In this document: in pieces, positions 18,280 to 28,073 of the stretch
Layout of the letters: each line of letters opens with the position of its first letter
How positions within the stretch are numbered: position 1 is the first letter of the stretch
Origin: Achromobacter xylosoxidans A8
Lineage (GTDB): Bacteria; Pseudomonadota; Gammaproteobacteria; Burkholderiales; Burkholderiaceae_B
Assembly: GCF_000165835.1 (NCBI RefSeq)
Contig: NC_014640.1
Span: 4,216,001-4,280,000 of the forward strand
Direction: 5' to 3'
DNA length: 64,000 bases
The notes under the pieces: model-generated
What the model saw: the letters and a program-made list of their open reading frames with translations, nothing else
Told to the model about the DNA's origin: nothing
Databases searched by the model: none
Translations under genes and position numbers: made by a program

Positions 18280-19670
18280 TGGCCTGGCTGCCCGCCCGCT
18301 CGCTGTTCTGGCGCGCTTTCCTGACTTTCTGGGGCGCGATGGCCGTCATCCTGGTGTGCGGCATGGTGCTGACGGCCGCGGTCGCCTGGTACCGCTTCAA
18401 CTCCCTGGACGGCCTGAATCCCGGCAACCTCACGCGCGACGCAGCGCAGATCGCCCGCACCGAAGGCGAGGTCGGCCTGAAGCGCTGGGTTCAGGCCATG
18501 GACCAGCGCTACTCGGCGCTGAAGATCTACGTCATGGACGCTCAGGACGCCGACATCCTGGGCCGGCGGCTGCCCGCCCGCATGGAAGACTGGTTGAGCG
18601 ATTTCCGCGCAGGACCCGACCGCTCGCCAAAGGCGGACTACCTGCCCGCCGACCCCACCGGCGAACGGGTCTCCTGGTGGGAACCGCAAAAGCTGGTGCT
18701 GCCCGATGGCTCGGTGCTGCTGATGCTGTTCCTGCCGTTCGATTCTTCGCATTGGGAAGTGCTGGCCCTATCGCCGGTCGCGCTGGCGCTGGTGCTGTTC
18801 GCGTTGGCGGTGACCGCTCCGTTCTGCTGGGCTCTGAGCCGCCACGTGACGGCGCCGTTGGCGCAGCTGCGTCAGACCACTCATGCTCTGTCGGCCGGCC
18901 GGCTGGACGTCCATACCCCTGCCAAGCTGGCTCGCCGCAAGGACGAACTGGGCCTCTTGGCACGCGACTTCGACGCCATGGCCGACCGCCTGAAGGCCCT
19001 GGTCGACACGCGCGAGCAGTTGCTGCACAACATTGCGCATGAACTGCGCTCGCCGCTCGCGCGGCTGCGGCTGGCGGCCGAACTGGCGCGGCGCAAGGAC
19101 GAACGCCAGGACCTGCAGCTGGATCGCATCGAACTCGAATGCGAACGCCTGGACGCGCTGGTTGGCAACACCTTGAGGCTGGCGCGCCTGGGCGCCTTGC
19201 CCGTCCCCACCGAAAACCTGGACCTGGCCGAAGTCGTTTCCGACGTGGTCAATGATGCCCGCTACGAAGCCGGCGGCCGGCAGATAGGCATAGAGTGGCA
19301 GCAACAGGCCCCGGTGCCGCTCATCGGCGATCGCTGCAGCCTGGCCAGCGCCATCGAGAATGTGCTGCGCAACGCCCTGCGCTTCGCGCCCGCGCACAGC
19401 GCGATCCGCGTGCGCCTGCTATCGAACTCGCAGGAGGCCTGCCTGGAGATCGAAGATCGCGGGCCGGGCGTGGCATCCGAAGAACTGGAAGCGCTGTTCG
19501 AGCCCTTCTACCGCACCGCATCGGGCGCGCGCAAGGCCGGCAGCGGCGCCGGGTTGGGGCTGTCCATCGCCCAGGCCGCGGTGGCCGCGCACAAGGGCAC
19601 GATGTCGGCCCGCAACATCTCGCCGCAAGGGCTTTGCGTGCGGATGGAGCTGCCGCGCCTGGCCGGCTGA
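18279..19670 (+). CDS. Two-component sensor histidine kinase
   Basis: This 463-residue membrane kinase has a first transmembrane helix at about residues 14-38 and a periplasmic sensor segment at about 40-160. A second helix (about 162-185) is followed by HAMP and then HisKA with N-I-A-H254-E-L-R-S-P-L. An HATPase domain follows with N-V-L-R-N-A-L, E-D-R-G-P-G-V and G-S-G-A-G-L-G-L-S. It starts within the stop of the response-regulator gene, indicating a coupled pair. The signal may be the ferric siderophore reaching the periplasm, by analogy with PfeS; the sensor segment itself gives no direct clue. It ends 15 bp from the convergent TatD gene. Confidence 0.9.
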   Translation: MAWLPARSLFWRAFLTFWGAMAVILVCGMVLTAAVAWYRFNSLDGLNPGNLTRDAAQIARTEGEVGLKRWVQAMDQRYSALKIYVMDAQDADILGRRLPARMEDWLSDFRAGPDRSPKADYLPADPTGERVSWWEPQKLVLPDGSVLLMLFLPFDSSHWEVLALSPVALALVLFALAVTAPFCWALSRHVTAPLAQLRQTTHALSAGRLDVHTPAKLARRKDELGLLARDFDAMADRLKALVDTREQLLHNIAHELRSPLARLRLAAELARRKDERQDLQLDRIELECERLDALVGNTLRLARLGALPVPTENLDLAEVVSDVVNDARYEAGGRQIGIEWQQQAPVPLIGDRCSLASAIENVLRNALRFAPAHSAIRVRLLSNSQEACLEIEDRGPGVASEELEALFEPFYRTASGARKAGSGAGLGLSIAQAAVAAHKGTMSARNISPQGLCVRMELPRLAG

Positions 19671-19685
19671 ACCGGGCAGCCGCGG

Positions 19686-20504
19686 TCAGTCGGCATCGGC
19701 CAGGATCGCGGCCGGCAGCCGCGGCAAGACACGCATGGCATTGGCCGTGGTGGCATGTGCCACCTGCGCGGGCGTGATGCCGCGCAGTTCCGCCAGCGTG
19801 GCGGCGATGCGGACCAATTCCGCCGGCGCGTTGCGTCGCTGCGGCGGATGCAGCCAGGCCGGGGGAATGTCCGGCGCATCGGTCTCCAGCACCAGGTGCG
19901 CCAGATCCACGTCCACCGCATGGCGGCGGATCTGCAAGGCGCGCTCATAGGTCATGGCGCCGCCCAGGCCCAGCGCGAAACCCTGCTCGATGAAGGCCTG
20001 AGCCTGCTGCGCGCTGCCGTTGAAGGCATGCGCAATGCCGCCGATACGGGGATGGCGGCGCAGGTATTTCAAGAGGATGTCCTGCGATCTGCGCACATGC
20101 AGCAGCACCGGCAGGTGGAACTCGGCGGCCAGCGCCAGTTGGGCGGCGTAGAACCGTTCCTGGCGCTCGCGCGGCTCGCCAGAAGCGATTTCAGGAACGA
20201 AGAAGTCCAGGCCGATCTCGCCGATGGCGACGAAGCGCGGATCGCCCAGCGCTTCCTTGACGGCCGCACGTAGCGCGTCCAGATCATCATCGCTGGCGCG
20301 CTGCACATACAACGGATGAATGCCCAGCGCATAGGCGCCGCCGGCGGTCTTGCCGGCCAGATCGCGCACCACGGAAAAATTGGCGCGCTCGACCGCCGGA
20401 ATCACGATGGACTGGACGCTCGCCTCGCAGGCGTCGTCGGCGACCTGCTCGCGGTCGGCGTCGAACTCGGCGGCATCCAGGTGGCAATGGGTATCGATCA
20501 GCAT
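19686..20504 (-). CDS. TatD-family metal-dependent DNase/hydrolase
   Basis: This 272-residue TIM-barrel hydrolase has the full set of TatD metal motifs: D-T-H6-C-H8-L-D at the N-terminus, G-E-I-G-L-D-F, L-L-H-V-R, H-A-F-N-G and the C-terminal E-T-D-A-P-D-I-P. Family members are Mg-dependent 3'-5' exonucleases implicated in DNA repair or turnover. It is encoded just downstream of lolCD on the same strand with a 39-bp gap, an arrangement that may be a loose operon. Nothing unusual is visible. Confidence 0.9.
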   Translation of the reverse strand: MLIDTHCHLDAAEFDADREQVADDACEASVQSIVIPAVERANFSVVRDLAGKTAGGAYALGIHPLYVQRASDDDLDALRAAVKEALGDPRFVAIGEIGLDFFVPEIASGEPRERQERFYAAQLALAAEFHLPVLLHVRRSQDILLKYLRRHPRIGGIAHAFNGSAQQAQAFIEQGFALGLGGAMTYERALQIRRHAVDVDLAHLVLETDAPDIPPAWLHPPQRRNAPAELVRIAATLAELRGITPAQVAHATTANAMRVLPRLPAAILADAD

Positions 20505-20543
20505 GGGCGCGACCTCCTTGCCCGGATTATCGCCCGGCGCGCC

Positions 20544-21233
20544 CTAACCCGAAACCAGGCGGCCGTTTTCCATCAGCAGTTGGCGATCGGCGCGGGCGGC
20601 CAATTCCGGATCGTGGGTGACGATGGCGAAGGCCGTGCCAGATTCCTGGTTCACCCGCGTCAACAGTTCGAACATGTTGTGCGCGGTGTGGCGGTCCAGG
20701 TTGCCGGTGGGTTCGTCGGCCAGCACGCAGACGGGACGCGTGACCAGGGCCCGCGCCAGCGCCACGCGCTGCCGCTCGCCGCCGGACAACTGCCCCGGGA
20801 AATGCCCTTCGCGGGCGGCCAGGCCCACCATGCCCAGGACTTCGTGGGCGGCAGCCCGCGCGCGGTCGCGGCTCTCGCGGCGCACGATCAGCGGCATCGC
20901 CACGTTGTCCAGCGCGGAAAACTCCGGCAGCAGGTGGTGAAATTGGTAGACGAAGCCCAGGCTGCGGTTGCGCACCGCGCTCTTGCGGCCCTCGGACAGG
21001 CCGACGGCGAGCTGGCCATCCACCGAGACGGAGCCGCTGGTGGGCACGTCCAGCAGGCCCAGGATATGCAGCAACGTGCTCTTGCCCGAGCCCGAGGCGC
21101 CGACGATGGCGACCATTTCGCCGCGCGCCACCGTCAGGCTGACGTTGCTCAGCACTTCGATGCGCGCGGGGCCTTCGTCGTAGACCTTGACGATATTGTC
21201 GGCCTGCAGCGCGTGAGTCAGCATGTCAGTCAT
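20544..21233 (-). CDS. lolD: Lipoprotein-releasing ABC transporter ATP-binding protein LolD
   Basis: This 229-residue ATPase has Walker A G-A-S-G-S-G-K-S-T, signature L-S-G-G-E-R-Q-R-V and Walker B C-V-L-A-D-E-P-T-G-N-L-D. The last motif is characteristic of the LolD/MacB group. It energises extraction of outer-membrane lipoproteins from the inner membrane to LolA. It overlaps the end of the membrane-component gene by 8 bp. Start M-T-D-M-L is the first ATG; another Met three codons on is also possible. Confidence 0.92.
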   Translation of the reverse strand: MTDMLTHALQADNIVKVYDEGPARIEVLSNVSLTVARGEMVAIVGASGSGKSTLLHILGLLDVPTSGSVSVDGQLAVGLSEGRKSAVRNRSLGFVYQFHHLLPEFSALDNVAMPLIVRRESRDRARAAAHEVLGMVGLAAREGHFPGQLSGGERQRVALARALVTRPVCVLADEPTGNLDRHTAHNMFELLTRVNQESGTAFAIVTHDPELAARADRQLLMENGRLVSG

Positions 21234-22506
21234 GGCGCAGCACCTGTGCGGGTTGCAGGCGCGAGGCGCGCCAGCTGGGATACAGGGTCGCCAGCAACGA
21301 CAGCACCAGAGAGGTCACGCCGATGGTGACGATGTCGCCCATCTGCGGATCCGAAGGCAAGGCGCTGATGAAATAGATTTCGCGCGGCAGGAAATGCACG
21401 CCCAGCAGGCCCTCGATGAACGGCACGATCACGTCCACGTTGTAGGCGATCAGGATGCCGCCCGCCACGCCCAGCAGCGTGCCGATCACGCCGATCAGCG
21501 CCCCCTGCACCAGGAAGATGCGGGCAATCTCGCGCGGGCCGGCGCCCAGCGTGCGCAGGATGGCGATGTCGGACTGCTTGTCCTTCACGGCCATGACCAG
21601 GGACGACAGCAGGTTGAACGCGGCCACGGCCACGATCAACGCCAGAATCAGGAACATCATGCGCTTTTCGGTCTTCACGGCCGCGAACCAGGTGCGGTTG
21701 TTGCGCGACCAGTCGCTCGCCATCATGTAGGGCGGCAGCACCTTCTGCAGCTCGGCCGCCACTTCCGGCGCGCGCTGCATGTCGGCGACGCGCAGGCGCA
21801 CGCCGGCGGTGCCGCTATCGCGGAACACGCGGGCGGCATCCTCGTCGTCGACGAAGGCCAGCGAGGAATCGTATTCATAGTGGCCGGACGAGAACACGCC
21901 CACCACGGTGAACTGGCGCATGCGCGGCGTGAAACCCGCCGGGCTGATCGAGCCTTGCGGCGCCATCATCAAGAGCGTGTCGCCCAGCTTCACGCCCATG
22001 CCATCGGCCAGTTCATTGCCCAGCACCACGCCGAAACTGCCGGGCTTGAGGTCGGTCAGCTTGCCCGACACCATCTGGCGCGGCAGGTCCGAGACATTGC
22101 CTTCGGTCTGCGGATCGATACCGCGTACCTGCACGCCGCGCAAGGCCTGCCCGCGCACCAGCATGCCTTGCGCCGCCACGAATGGGGCGCCGGCCTTGAC
22201 CTCGGGGTTCTTCTCGGCGGCGGACGCGAATTCCTGCCATCTCTCCAGCACCCGCTCGGGCGCAGCCCCCGGAATATAGAGTTCGATGTGCGGCAGCACC
22301 GACAACATGCGGTCGCGCACTTCCTTCTGGAAGCCGTTCATTACGGACAGCACCACGATCAGCGCGGCAACGCCCAGCGCGATGCCCGCCATCGAACTGG
22401 CGGCGATGAAGGAGATGAAGCGATCGCGGCGGCCGCGTCGCTGACGGATTCTGGCCAGCCCGGCATAGCGGGCGCCTATCCATAGTTCGTAGGGTATTTT
22501 CAGCAC
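21226..22506 (-). CDS. Lipoprotein-releasing system transmembrane protein, LolC/LolE family
   Basis: This 426-residue protein starts with the typical E-L-W-I-G-A-R-Y and has an N-terminal membrane helix, a large periplasmic domain (about residues 50-270) and three C-terminal helices. The core contains F-I-S-F-I-A-A-S-S-M-A-G-I-A-L-G-V. It is the membrane partner of LolD. Only one LolC/E-type gene is next to lolD, unlike the lolCDE order of enterics. In many bacteria a single hybrid protein (LolF) forms the homodimer, but a second copy elsewhere in the genome cannot be excluded. Confidence 0.9.
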   Translation of the reverse strand: MLKIPYELWIGARYAGLARIRQRRGRRDRFISFIAASSMAGIALGVAALIVVLSVMNGFQKEVRDRMLSVLPHIELYIPGAAPERVLERWQEFASAAEKNPEVKAGAPFVAAQGMLVRGQALRGVQVRGIDPQTEGNVSDLPRQMVSGKLTDLKPGSFGVVLGNELADGMGVKLGDTLLMMAPQGSISPAGFTPRMRQFTVVGVFSSGHYEYDSSLAFVDDEDAARVFRDSGTAGVRLRVADMQRAPEVAAELQKVLPPYMMASDWSRNNRTWFAAVKTEKRMMFLILALIVAVAAFNLLSSLVMAVKDKQSDIAILRTLGAGPREIARIFLVQGALIGVIGTLLGVAGGILIAYNVDVIVPFIEGLLGVHFLPREIYFISALPSDPQMGDIVTIGVTSLVLSLLATLYPSWRASRLQPAQVLRHD

Positions 22507-22636
22507 GTGCGCATTATGGCATTAACCGCCTGGATTCCGGCCCGCGGATGTGCGGTTCGGAGACCAGGCGTTTCAAGCTATGGCAGTCCGCGGCGCCGCT
22601 TAGTTCCCGGCGCCTGCGGGGACTACAATCGCGCCC

Positions 22637-23581
22637 ATGCTGATCGTCATTCCGGGCGCCCTGCCCGCCCTACCCTTTGCCGCCGAACTGGCCAAGCTGT
22701 TGCCTGAACGCGCGCCCACGCTGCATGGCTGGCTGCTCGCCGGCAGCGCCCGGCCCCAGGCCCATGACCGGCGCGCGCAGGGCTGCACGCCCTACGAAGC
22801 CTGGCTGCTGGACCGCGCGGGCTACGTCCCCGAGCCCGGCCTGCCGCCCGGCGCCGGACTCGGCCCGCTGCTGGCCGGGGCGCAAGCCGAAGGCAGCGGC
22901 CCCATCTGGCTGGCCGAACTGGTCCATCTGGCGCTAGGCACGGACCAGGCCACCTTGCTGGATCCCGGCCTGATGGACCTGCGCGCCGAGGAAACGGCCG
23001 CCCTGCTGGACACCGCCCGCCCCCTGTTCGAGGACACGGGCTTCGCGGTTGAAGAACTCTCGCCCGAACGCTGGCGCCTGCGCCTGCCGGAGGGCCTGCG
23101 TCCGCAGACCGCCAGCCCGCTGGCCGTGGCTGGACAGCGCCTGAACGACTGGTGGCGCCAGGACGCGGAAGCGCGCCCCTGGCGCCGGCTGCTCAATGAA
23201 ATACAGATGGCCTGGCATGAACACCCGGTCAACGACGCCCGCGCGGCGCGCGGCTTGCCGCCAGTCAACGCGCTATGGTTGTATGGCGGCGGCACGCCCT
23301 GGACGCAGTCCCGGCCGACCCCGGCGCAGGTGTACGCCGATCTGGACGCCCCGCAGCGGGCCGGCGATTGGGCCGCCTGGCTGGACGCCCTGGCAGCGCT
23401 GGACGCGCAGCATCTGCGCCCGCTGGCCGGCAAGCATGGCCTGCCGGCCGCGCCCGCCGAACTGCTGCTGCTGGGCGACGACCGCAAGGTCGCCCTTACC
23501 CTGAAACCGCGCGGGGGCCTGCTCGGCTTGCTGCCCGCGCCCAAGAAAAACTGGAGCGCCTGGTGGTCTCACCCCGCTTAA
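22637..23581 (+). CDS. RpfE-family protein of unknown molecular function
   Basis: This 314-residue protein is rich in Ala, Leu and Pro, with no signal peptide or membrane helix. The segment N-E-I-Q-M-A-W-H-E-H-P-V-N-D-A-R followed by L-W-L-Y-G-G-G-T-P-W is the conserved core of the family annotated as RpfE or, by weak similarity, as phosphoglycerate mutase-like. The neighbourhood (recJ, then prfB and lysS) matches the Xanthomonas rpf cluster, which supports the name. It overlaps recJ by 19 bp, so the two are translated together. No catalytic activity can be deduced. Confidence 0.7.
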   Translation: MLIVIPGALPALPFAAELAKLLPERAPTLHGWLLAGSARPQAHDRRAQGCTPYEAWLLDRAGYVPEPGLPPGAGLGPLLAGAQAEGSGPIWLAELVHLALGTDQATLLDPGLMDLRAEETAALLDTARPLFEDTGFAVEELSPERWRLRLPEGLRPQTASPLAVAGQRLNDWWRQDAEARPWRRLLNEIQMAWHEHPVNDARAARGLPPVNALWLYGGGTPWTQSRPTPAQVYADLDAPQRAGDWAAWLDALAALDAQHLRPLAGKHGLPAAPAELLLLGDDRKVALTLKPRGGLLGLLPAPKKNWSAWWSHPA

Positions 23582-25263
23582 CCGTCCGCACGCCCGACCT
23601 GCAGGCCTGCCACATCCTGGAAGCCTCAGGCATCCACCCTCTGCTGGCCCGCCTGTGGGCCGCCCGCGGCGTCACCCATCCTGATCAAACCCAGCTCGCC
23701 TGGAAGTCGCTGCTGCCGCCTAACGGCCTGACGCATTCGGACCACGCTGCCGGCGTGCTGGCCGACGCCATCCAGGCCGGCAAGAAGCTGCTGATCGTGG
23801 CCGACTATGACTGCGACGGCGCCACCGCCTGCGCGGTCGGCCTGCGCGCCCTGTCCGCCATGGGCGCCGACGTGGACTTCCTGGTGCCCAACCGCTTCGA
23901 AACCGGTTACGGCCTGTCGCCCGCTGTGGTCGACCTGGCAGTCCGGCATCGCGCCGGCAAGCCCGACATCATCATCACGGTCGACAACGGCATTGCCAGC
24001 GTCGACGGCGTGGCCGCGGCCAACGACGCCGGCATCGGCGTGGTCATCACCGACCACCACTTGCCCGGCGACACGCTGCCGGCGGCCCTGGCCATCGTGA
24101 ACCCGAATCAGCCCGGCTGCGGCTTTCCGTCCAAGAACCTGGCGGGCGTGGGCGTCATTTTCTACATGATGCTGGCCCTGCGCGCCGAACTGCGCCGCCG
24201 CGGCGTCTACGCGGCCGATGGCGGCCCGCGCCTGGACGCGCTGTCCGACCTGGTGGCGCTGGGCACGGTAGCCGACGTGGTCAAACTGGATGCCAACAAC
24301 CGCCTGCTGGTCACCCAGGGCCTGCAACGCATGCGCGCCGGCCGCCTGCAGCCCGGCTTGCGCGCACTGTTCGCCGTAGCCGGGCGCGAGCCGCGCGCGG
24401 CCAACGGCTTCGACCTGGGCTTCGCGCTCGGCCCCCGCATCAATGCGGCCGGCCGTCTGGCCGACATGAGCCTGGGCATCGCCTGTCTGACCACCGACGA
24501 CGAGGCGCAGGCGCTGGAAATGGCGCGCGAGCTCGACAACATCAACCGCGAACGCCGCACGATCGAAGCCGAAATGCGCGAGCAGGCGCTGGCCGCCATG
24601 GAAGCGCCGAACGCGGCCGCAGGCGCCACGGTCTGTGTGTTCGACCCGGGCTGGCACCAGGGCGTGGTGGGCCTGGTGGCCTCGCGCCTGAAGGAAAAAT
24701 TCTGGCGCCCGACGCTGGCCTTTGCGCCCGCGGGGGACGACGAAATCCGCGGTTCGGGCCGCTCGATCCCCGACGTGCACCTGCGCGACGCGCTGGACCT
24801 GGTGTCCAAGCGCCATCCCAACCTGATCCGCAAGTTCGGCGGCCACGCCATGGCGGCCGGCCTGACCCTGGGGCGCGAGGACTTCGCCGCCTTCGCCCCC
24901 GCTTTCGACGCCGCCGTGCGCGAGCTGACGGGCCGCGATACCTTCGAGCCAGTGATCGAGACCGACGGCTCGCTGGAATCGGGCTACGCCAACGCCGACG
25001 TCGCCGGCATGCTCCAGCAGCAAGTCTGGGGCGCCGGCTTCGCCGCCCCGCTGTTCCTGGACGAGTTCGTGGTGCGCAACCAGCGCCTGGTCGGGGAAAA
25101 GCACCTCAAACTGTCGCTGGAGCGCGGCCATCAGCGCTTCGACGCCATCTGGTTCGGCCACGACCAGTCGCTGCCCGAACATATCCAGGCGGCTTACCGG
25201 CTGGAGCAGAACGTGTGGAACGGGATGGTGTCGGTTCAGCTGGTCATCGAGCACGCGGGCTGA
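23563..25263 (+). CDS. recJ: Single-stranded-DNA-specific exonuclease RecJ
   Basis: This 5'-3' ssDNA exonuclease acts in recombination and mismatch repair. I start it at GTG 23563 (V-S-P-R-L-T), 7 bases after GGAG and inside the rpfE end. This gives 566 residues, the usual RecJ size; the frame is open to 23275, but that part overlaps rpfE. DHH-superfamily motifs are visible: V-A-D-Y-D-C-D-G-A-T-A, D-N-G-I, T-D-H-H-L-P and N-P-N-Q. The C-terminal DHHA1 motif is F-G-G-H-A-M-A-A-G with G-S-G-R-S-I upstream. Nothing unusual besides the non-ATG start. Confidence 0.92.
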   Translation: MVSPRLTVRTPDLQACHILEASGIHPLLARLWAARGVTHPDQTQLAWKSLLPPNGLTHSDHAAGVLADAIQAGKKLLIVADYDCDGATACAVGLRALSAMGADVDFLVPNRFETGYGLSPAVVDLAVRHRAGKPDIIITVDNGIASVDGVAAANDAGIGVVITDHHLPGDTLPAALAIVNPNQPGCGFPSKNLAGVGVIFYMMLALRAELRRRGVYAADGGPRLDALSDLVALGTVADVVKLDANNRLLVTQGLQRMRAGRLQPGLRALFAVAGREPRAANGFDLGFALGPRINAAGRLADMSLGIACLTTDDEAQALEMARELDNINRERRTIEAEMREQALAAMEAPNAAAGATVCVFDPGWHQGVVGLVASRLKEKFWRPTLAFAPAGDDEIRGSGRSIPDVHLRDALDLVSKRHPNLIRKFGGHAMAAGLTLGREDFAAFAPAFDAAVRELTGRDTFEPVIETDGSLESGYANADVAGMLQQQVWGAGFAAPLFLDEFVVRNQRLVGEKHLKLSLERGHQRFDAIWFGHDQSLPEHIQAAYRLEQNVWNGMVSVQLVIEHAG

Positions 25264-25357
25264 GGCCCGCCATGGGCGCAAGCCCCGATAAGGCGGGAAA
25301 CGTCGCACGCGGAGCGGACCCGGGTACCTGTCCCGGGCCGCTCGCACGGCGTCCGGC

Positions 25358-26668
25358 CTACTTGTTCACCAGCTTCGCAGGCTGCGCCAGGGCCACCAGC
25401 GCGCCCACCACCAGGCAGCCCGACAACATGTAGAGGCCTGTATTGGTTGTGCCCGTCATGTCCTTGAGCCAGCCCACCAGATACGGGCTGACGAAGCCAG
25501 CCAAGTTGCCCACCGAATTGATGAGCGCGATGCCGGCCGCCGCGGCGGTGCCGCCCAGCAAGGCCGTGGGCAGGCTCCAGAACAACGGCAGTACCGTGCA
25601 GATGCCGATATTGGCCACCGTCAGCGCCAAGATCGCCAGTACAGTGTTGCCGCTCCAGATCGCCGAGAACAGCAGGCCCAGCGCGCCGAACAGCGCGGGC
25701 AAGGCCACATGCCAGCGGCGCTCCCGCAGGCGGTCGGAGTTGCGCGAGATCAGGATCATGCCGATCACGGCGAACAGGTTCGGAATCGCCGTCAACAGGC
25801 CAATGGCCAGCGGACTCTGCACGCCCGTACTCTTGATCAGGGTCGGCATCCAGAAGCCCACGCCGTACAGCCCCATCACGAACGAAAAGTAGATCAACGC
25901 CATCGCCCACACCCGCGGCTTGACCAGCGCGGCGCGGATCGGCGGATCTTCCTTCTGCTGTTCCTCGGCCGCAATATTGCGGATCAGCACGGCCTTTTCA
26001 TTGGCAGTCAGCCACTTGGCCTTGTTGATGCGGTCGTCTAGATAGATCAGCACCAGAACGCCGATCAGCACGGACGGAATCCCCTCCAGCAGGAACAGCC
26101 ACTGCCAGCCCGACAGCCCGTGGTCGCCGTGGAAGGTGCTCATTATCCAGCCGGAGATCGGGCCGCCGATCAGCCCGGACATGGGCACCGCGGTCATGAA
26201 AAAGGTCGTGATGCGGCCGCGCCGGGCCGCCGGATACCAGTAGGTCAGGTACAGGATGATGCCCGGAAAGAATCCGGCTTCCGCCGCGCCCAGCAGGAAG
26301 CGCAGGATGTAGAACATGTGCACGCTGCTCACGAACATCATGCAGGCGGAAATGATCCCCCAGGTAATCATGATGCGGGCGATCCAGATCCGCGCGCCCA
26401 CCTTGTGCAGGATGATGTTGCTGGGAATCTCGAAGATGAAGTAGCCGATGAAGAAAATGCCCGCGCCCAGCCCGTACACGGTTTCGCTGAACTGAAGCTC
26501 TTGCAGCATCTGTAATTTGGCGAAACCCACGTTGACGCGGTCCAGGTAGGCCACGACGTAGCACACCACCAATAGCGGCACCAGCCGCCAGCCTACCTTG
26601 CGGTAGATCCGGTCTTCCTCTGTCGCCGGGATCGCCGGCGAAACCCCGGGGGCCATCGCGTTGTCCAT
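25358..26668 (-). CDS. MFS transporter, anion:cation symporter (tartrate/phthalate permease-like) family
   Basis: This 436-residue protein has about 12 membrane helices in two halves separated by a cytoplasmic loop (L-D-D-R-I-N-K-A-K-W-L). The N-terminal Y-L-D-R-V-N-V-G-F-A motif and G-A-A-E-A-G-F-F-P-G are typical of the ACS family, which imports organic anions such as tartrate, phthalate, sugar acids or hydroxy acids with protons. It is a single gene inserted on the opposite strand between recJ and prfB, so no pathway context helps. The substrate is unknown. Confidence 0.85.
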   Translation of the reverse strand: MDNAMAPGVSPAIPATEEDRIYRKVGWRLVPLLVVCYVVAYLDRVNVGFAKLQMLQELQFSETVYGLGAGIFFIGYFIFEIPSNIILHKVGARIWIARIMITWGIISACMMFVSSVHMFYILRFLLGAAEAGFFPGIILYLTYWYPAARRGRITTFFMTAVPMSGLIGGPISGWIMSTFHGDHGLSGWQWLFLLEGIPSVLIGVLVLIYLDDRINKAKWLTANEKAVLIRNIAAEEQQKEDPPIRAALVKPRVWAMALIYFSFVMGLYGVGFWMPTLIKSTGVQSPLAIGLLTAIPNLFAVIGMILISRNSDRLRERRWHVALPALFGALGLLFSAIWSGNTVLAILALTVANIGICTVLPLFWSLPTALLGGTAAAAGIALINSVGNLAGFVSPYLVGWLKDMTGTTNTGLYMLSGCLVVGALVALAQPAKLVNK

Positions 26669-26927
26669 CTATGTCTCCATTCCTCTGTCGGGATAGGCCG
26701 GCAGCTCGCCGGCGCCGTCGCGGTCCATCCCGTCCCGATCAGGAACGGCCGGGCCGTTGCCCCCAGCCTAGAACCCCCGTCTTGACAAAAAACTGAACAA
26801 TTCGGATTTTCTGGCAGAAACCTCCGCGATAAGATCCGTCCCCCTTCTTGTCCACTGTGGCCGCGCACTTGGCCCAAGCACGGTAAAATGTTCGGTTTCG
26901 CACAAAAGTCATCAGGACAGGATCATC

Positions 26928-28032
26928 ATGGAAGCCGAACGTCAGAACCAGCTCGCAGCCCGCCTCGCCGATTACGCGGAGCGCGAACAGGCTCTACGGA
27001 GGTATCTTTGACTACGATGCCAAAGCTGAACGCCTGCAAGTCGTAAACGCCGAACTCGAAGACCCGGCGGTCTGGAACGACCCCAAGCACGCCCAGGACC
27101 TGGGCCGTGAAAAGAAAGCCCTGGAAGACGTGGTGGAAACGCTCACCGCCCTGGGCTCGGGCCTGGCCGACTCGAACGAATTGTTCGAACTGGCCGCCTC
27201 CGACGACGACGACGCGACCCTCGAATCCATCGAGCAGGATGCCGACGCCTTCCAGGAAAAGCTGGAAGCGCTGGAGTTCCGCCGCATGTTCTCCAATCCG
27301 GCCGATCCGCTGAACTGCTTCCTGGACATCCAGGCCGGCGCCGGCGGCACGGAAGCGCAGGACTGGGCCTCGATGCTATTGCGCCAGTACCTGAAGTACG
27401 CCGAGCGCAAGGGCTTCAAGGCCGAAGTGCTGGAAGAATCCGACGGCGATGTCGCGGGCCTGAAGTCCGCCACCATCAAGATCGAAGGCGAATACGCCTT
27501 CGGCTACCTGCGCACCGAAACCGGCGTGCACCGCCTGGTGCGCAAGAGCCCGTTCGACTCCTCGGGCGGCCGCCACACCTCGTTCGCCAGCGTCTTCGTC
27601 TACCCCGAGGTCGACGAATCCTTCGAAGTCGAAGTGAACCCCGCCGACCTGCGCGTGGACACCTACCGCGCTTCCGGCGCGGGCGGCCAGCACATCAACA
27701 AGACCGATTCGGCCGTGCGCCTGACCCACATCCCCACCGGTATCGTGGTGCAGTGCCAGAACGACCGTTCGCAGCACCGCAACCGCGCCGAAGCCATGCA
27801 GATGCTGAAGTCCAAGCTCTACGAACTGGAAATGCGCAACCGCATGGCCGAGCAACAGAAGCTGGAAGACTCCAAGACCGACGTGGGCTGGGGCCACCAG
27901 ATCCGCTCCTACGTGCTGGACCAGAGCCGCATCAAGGACCTGCGCACCAACGTCGAAATTTCCAACACCCAGAAGGTGCTGGACGGCGACCTGGACCCCT
28001 TCATCCAGGCCAGCCTGAAGCAAGGCATCTAA
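26928..28032 (+). CDS. prfB: Peptide chain release factor 2 (programmed +1 frameshift)
   Basis: RF2 recognises UGA and UAA stop codons. The ATG at 26928 opens a 27-codon frame ending at TGA 27009-27011. Translation must shift +1 there and continues from 27010 to the stop at 28032, giving 367 residues, close to the E. coli length. The main frame has the tripeptide anticodon region K-S-P-F-D-S and the catalytic G-A-G-G-Q-H motif. An ATG at 27130 would omit the N-terminal domain and is not the start. prfB is followed by an SDR gene and lysS on the same strand. Confidence 0.95.
26997..27012 (+). other. prfB: prfB programmed +1 frameshift site
   Basis: CGGAGGTATCTTTGAC contains an internal Shine-Dalgarno-like CGGAGG (26997-27002), three bases, the slippery CTT (27006-27008) and an in-frame TGA followed by C. 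It matches the known autoregulatory frameshift signal of RF2 genes. Low RF2 lets the ribosome slip from CTT T to GAC. Confidence 0.95.
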
Positions 28033-28073
28033 GTTTCGCGATACTTCCCCTCAACGCATCCAGAGGTTCACGA

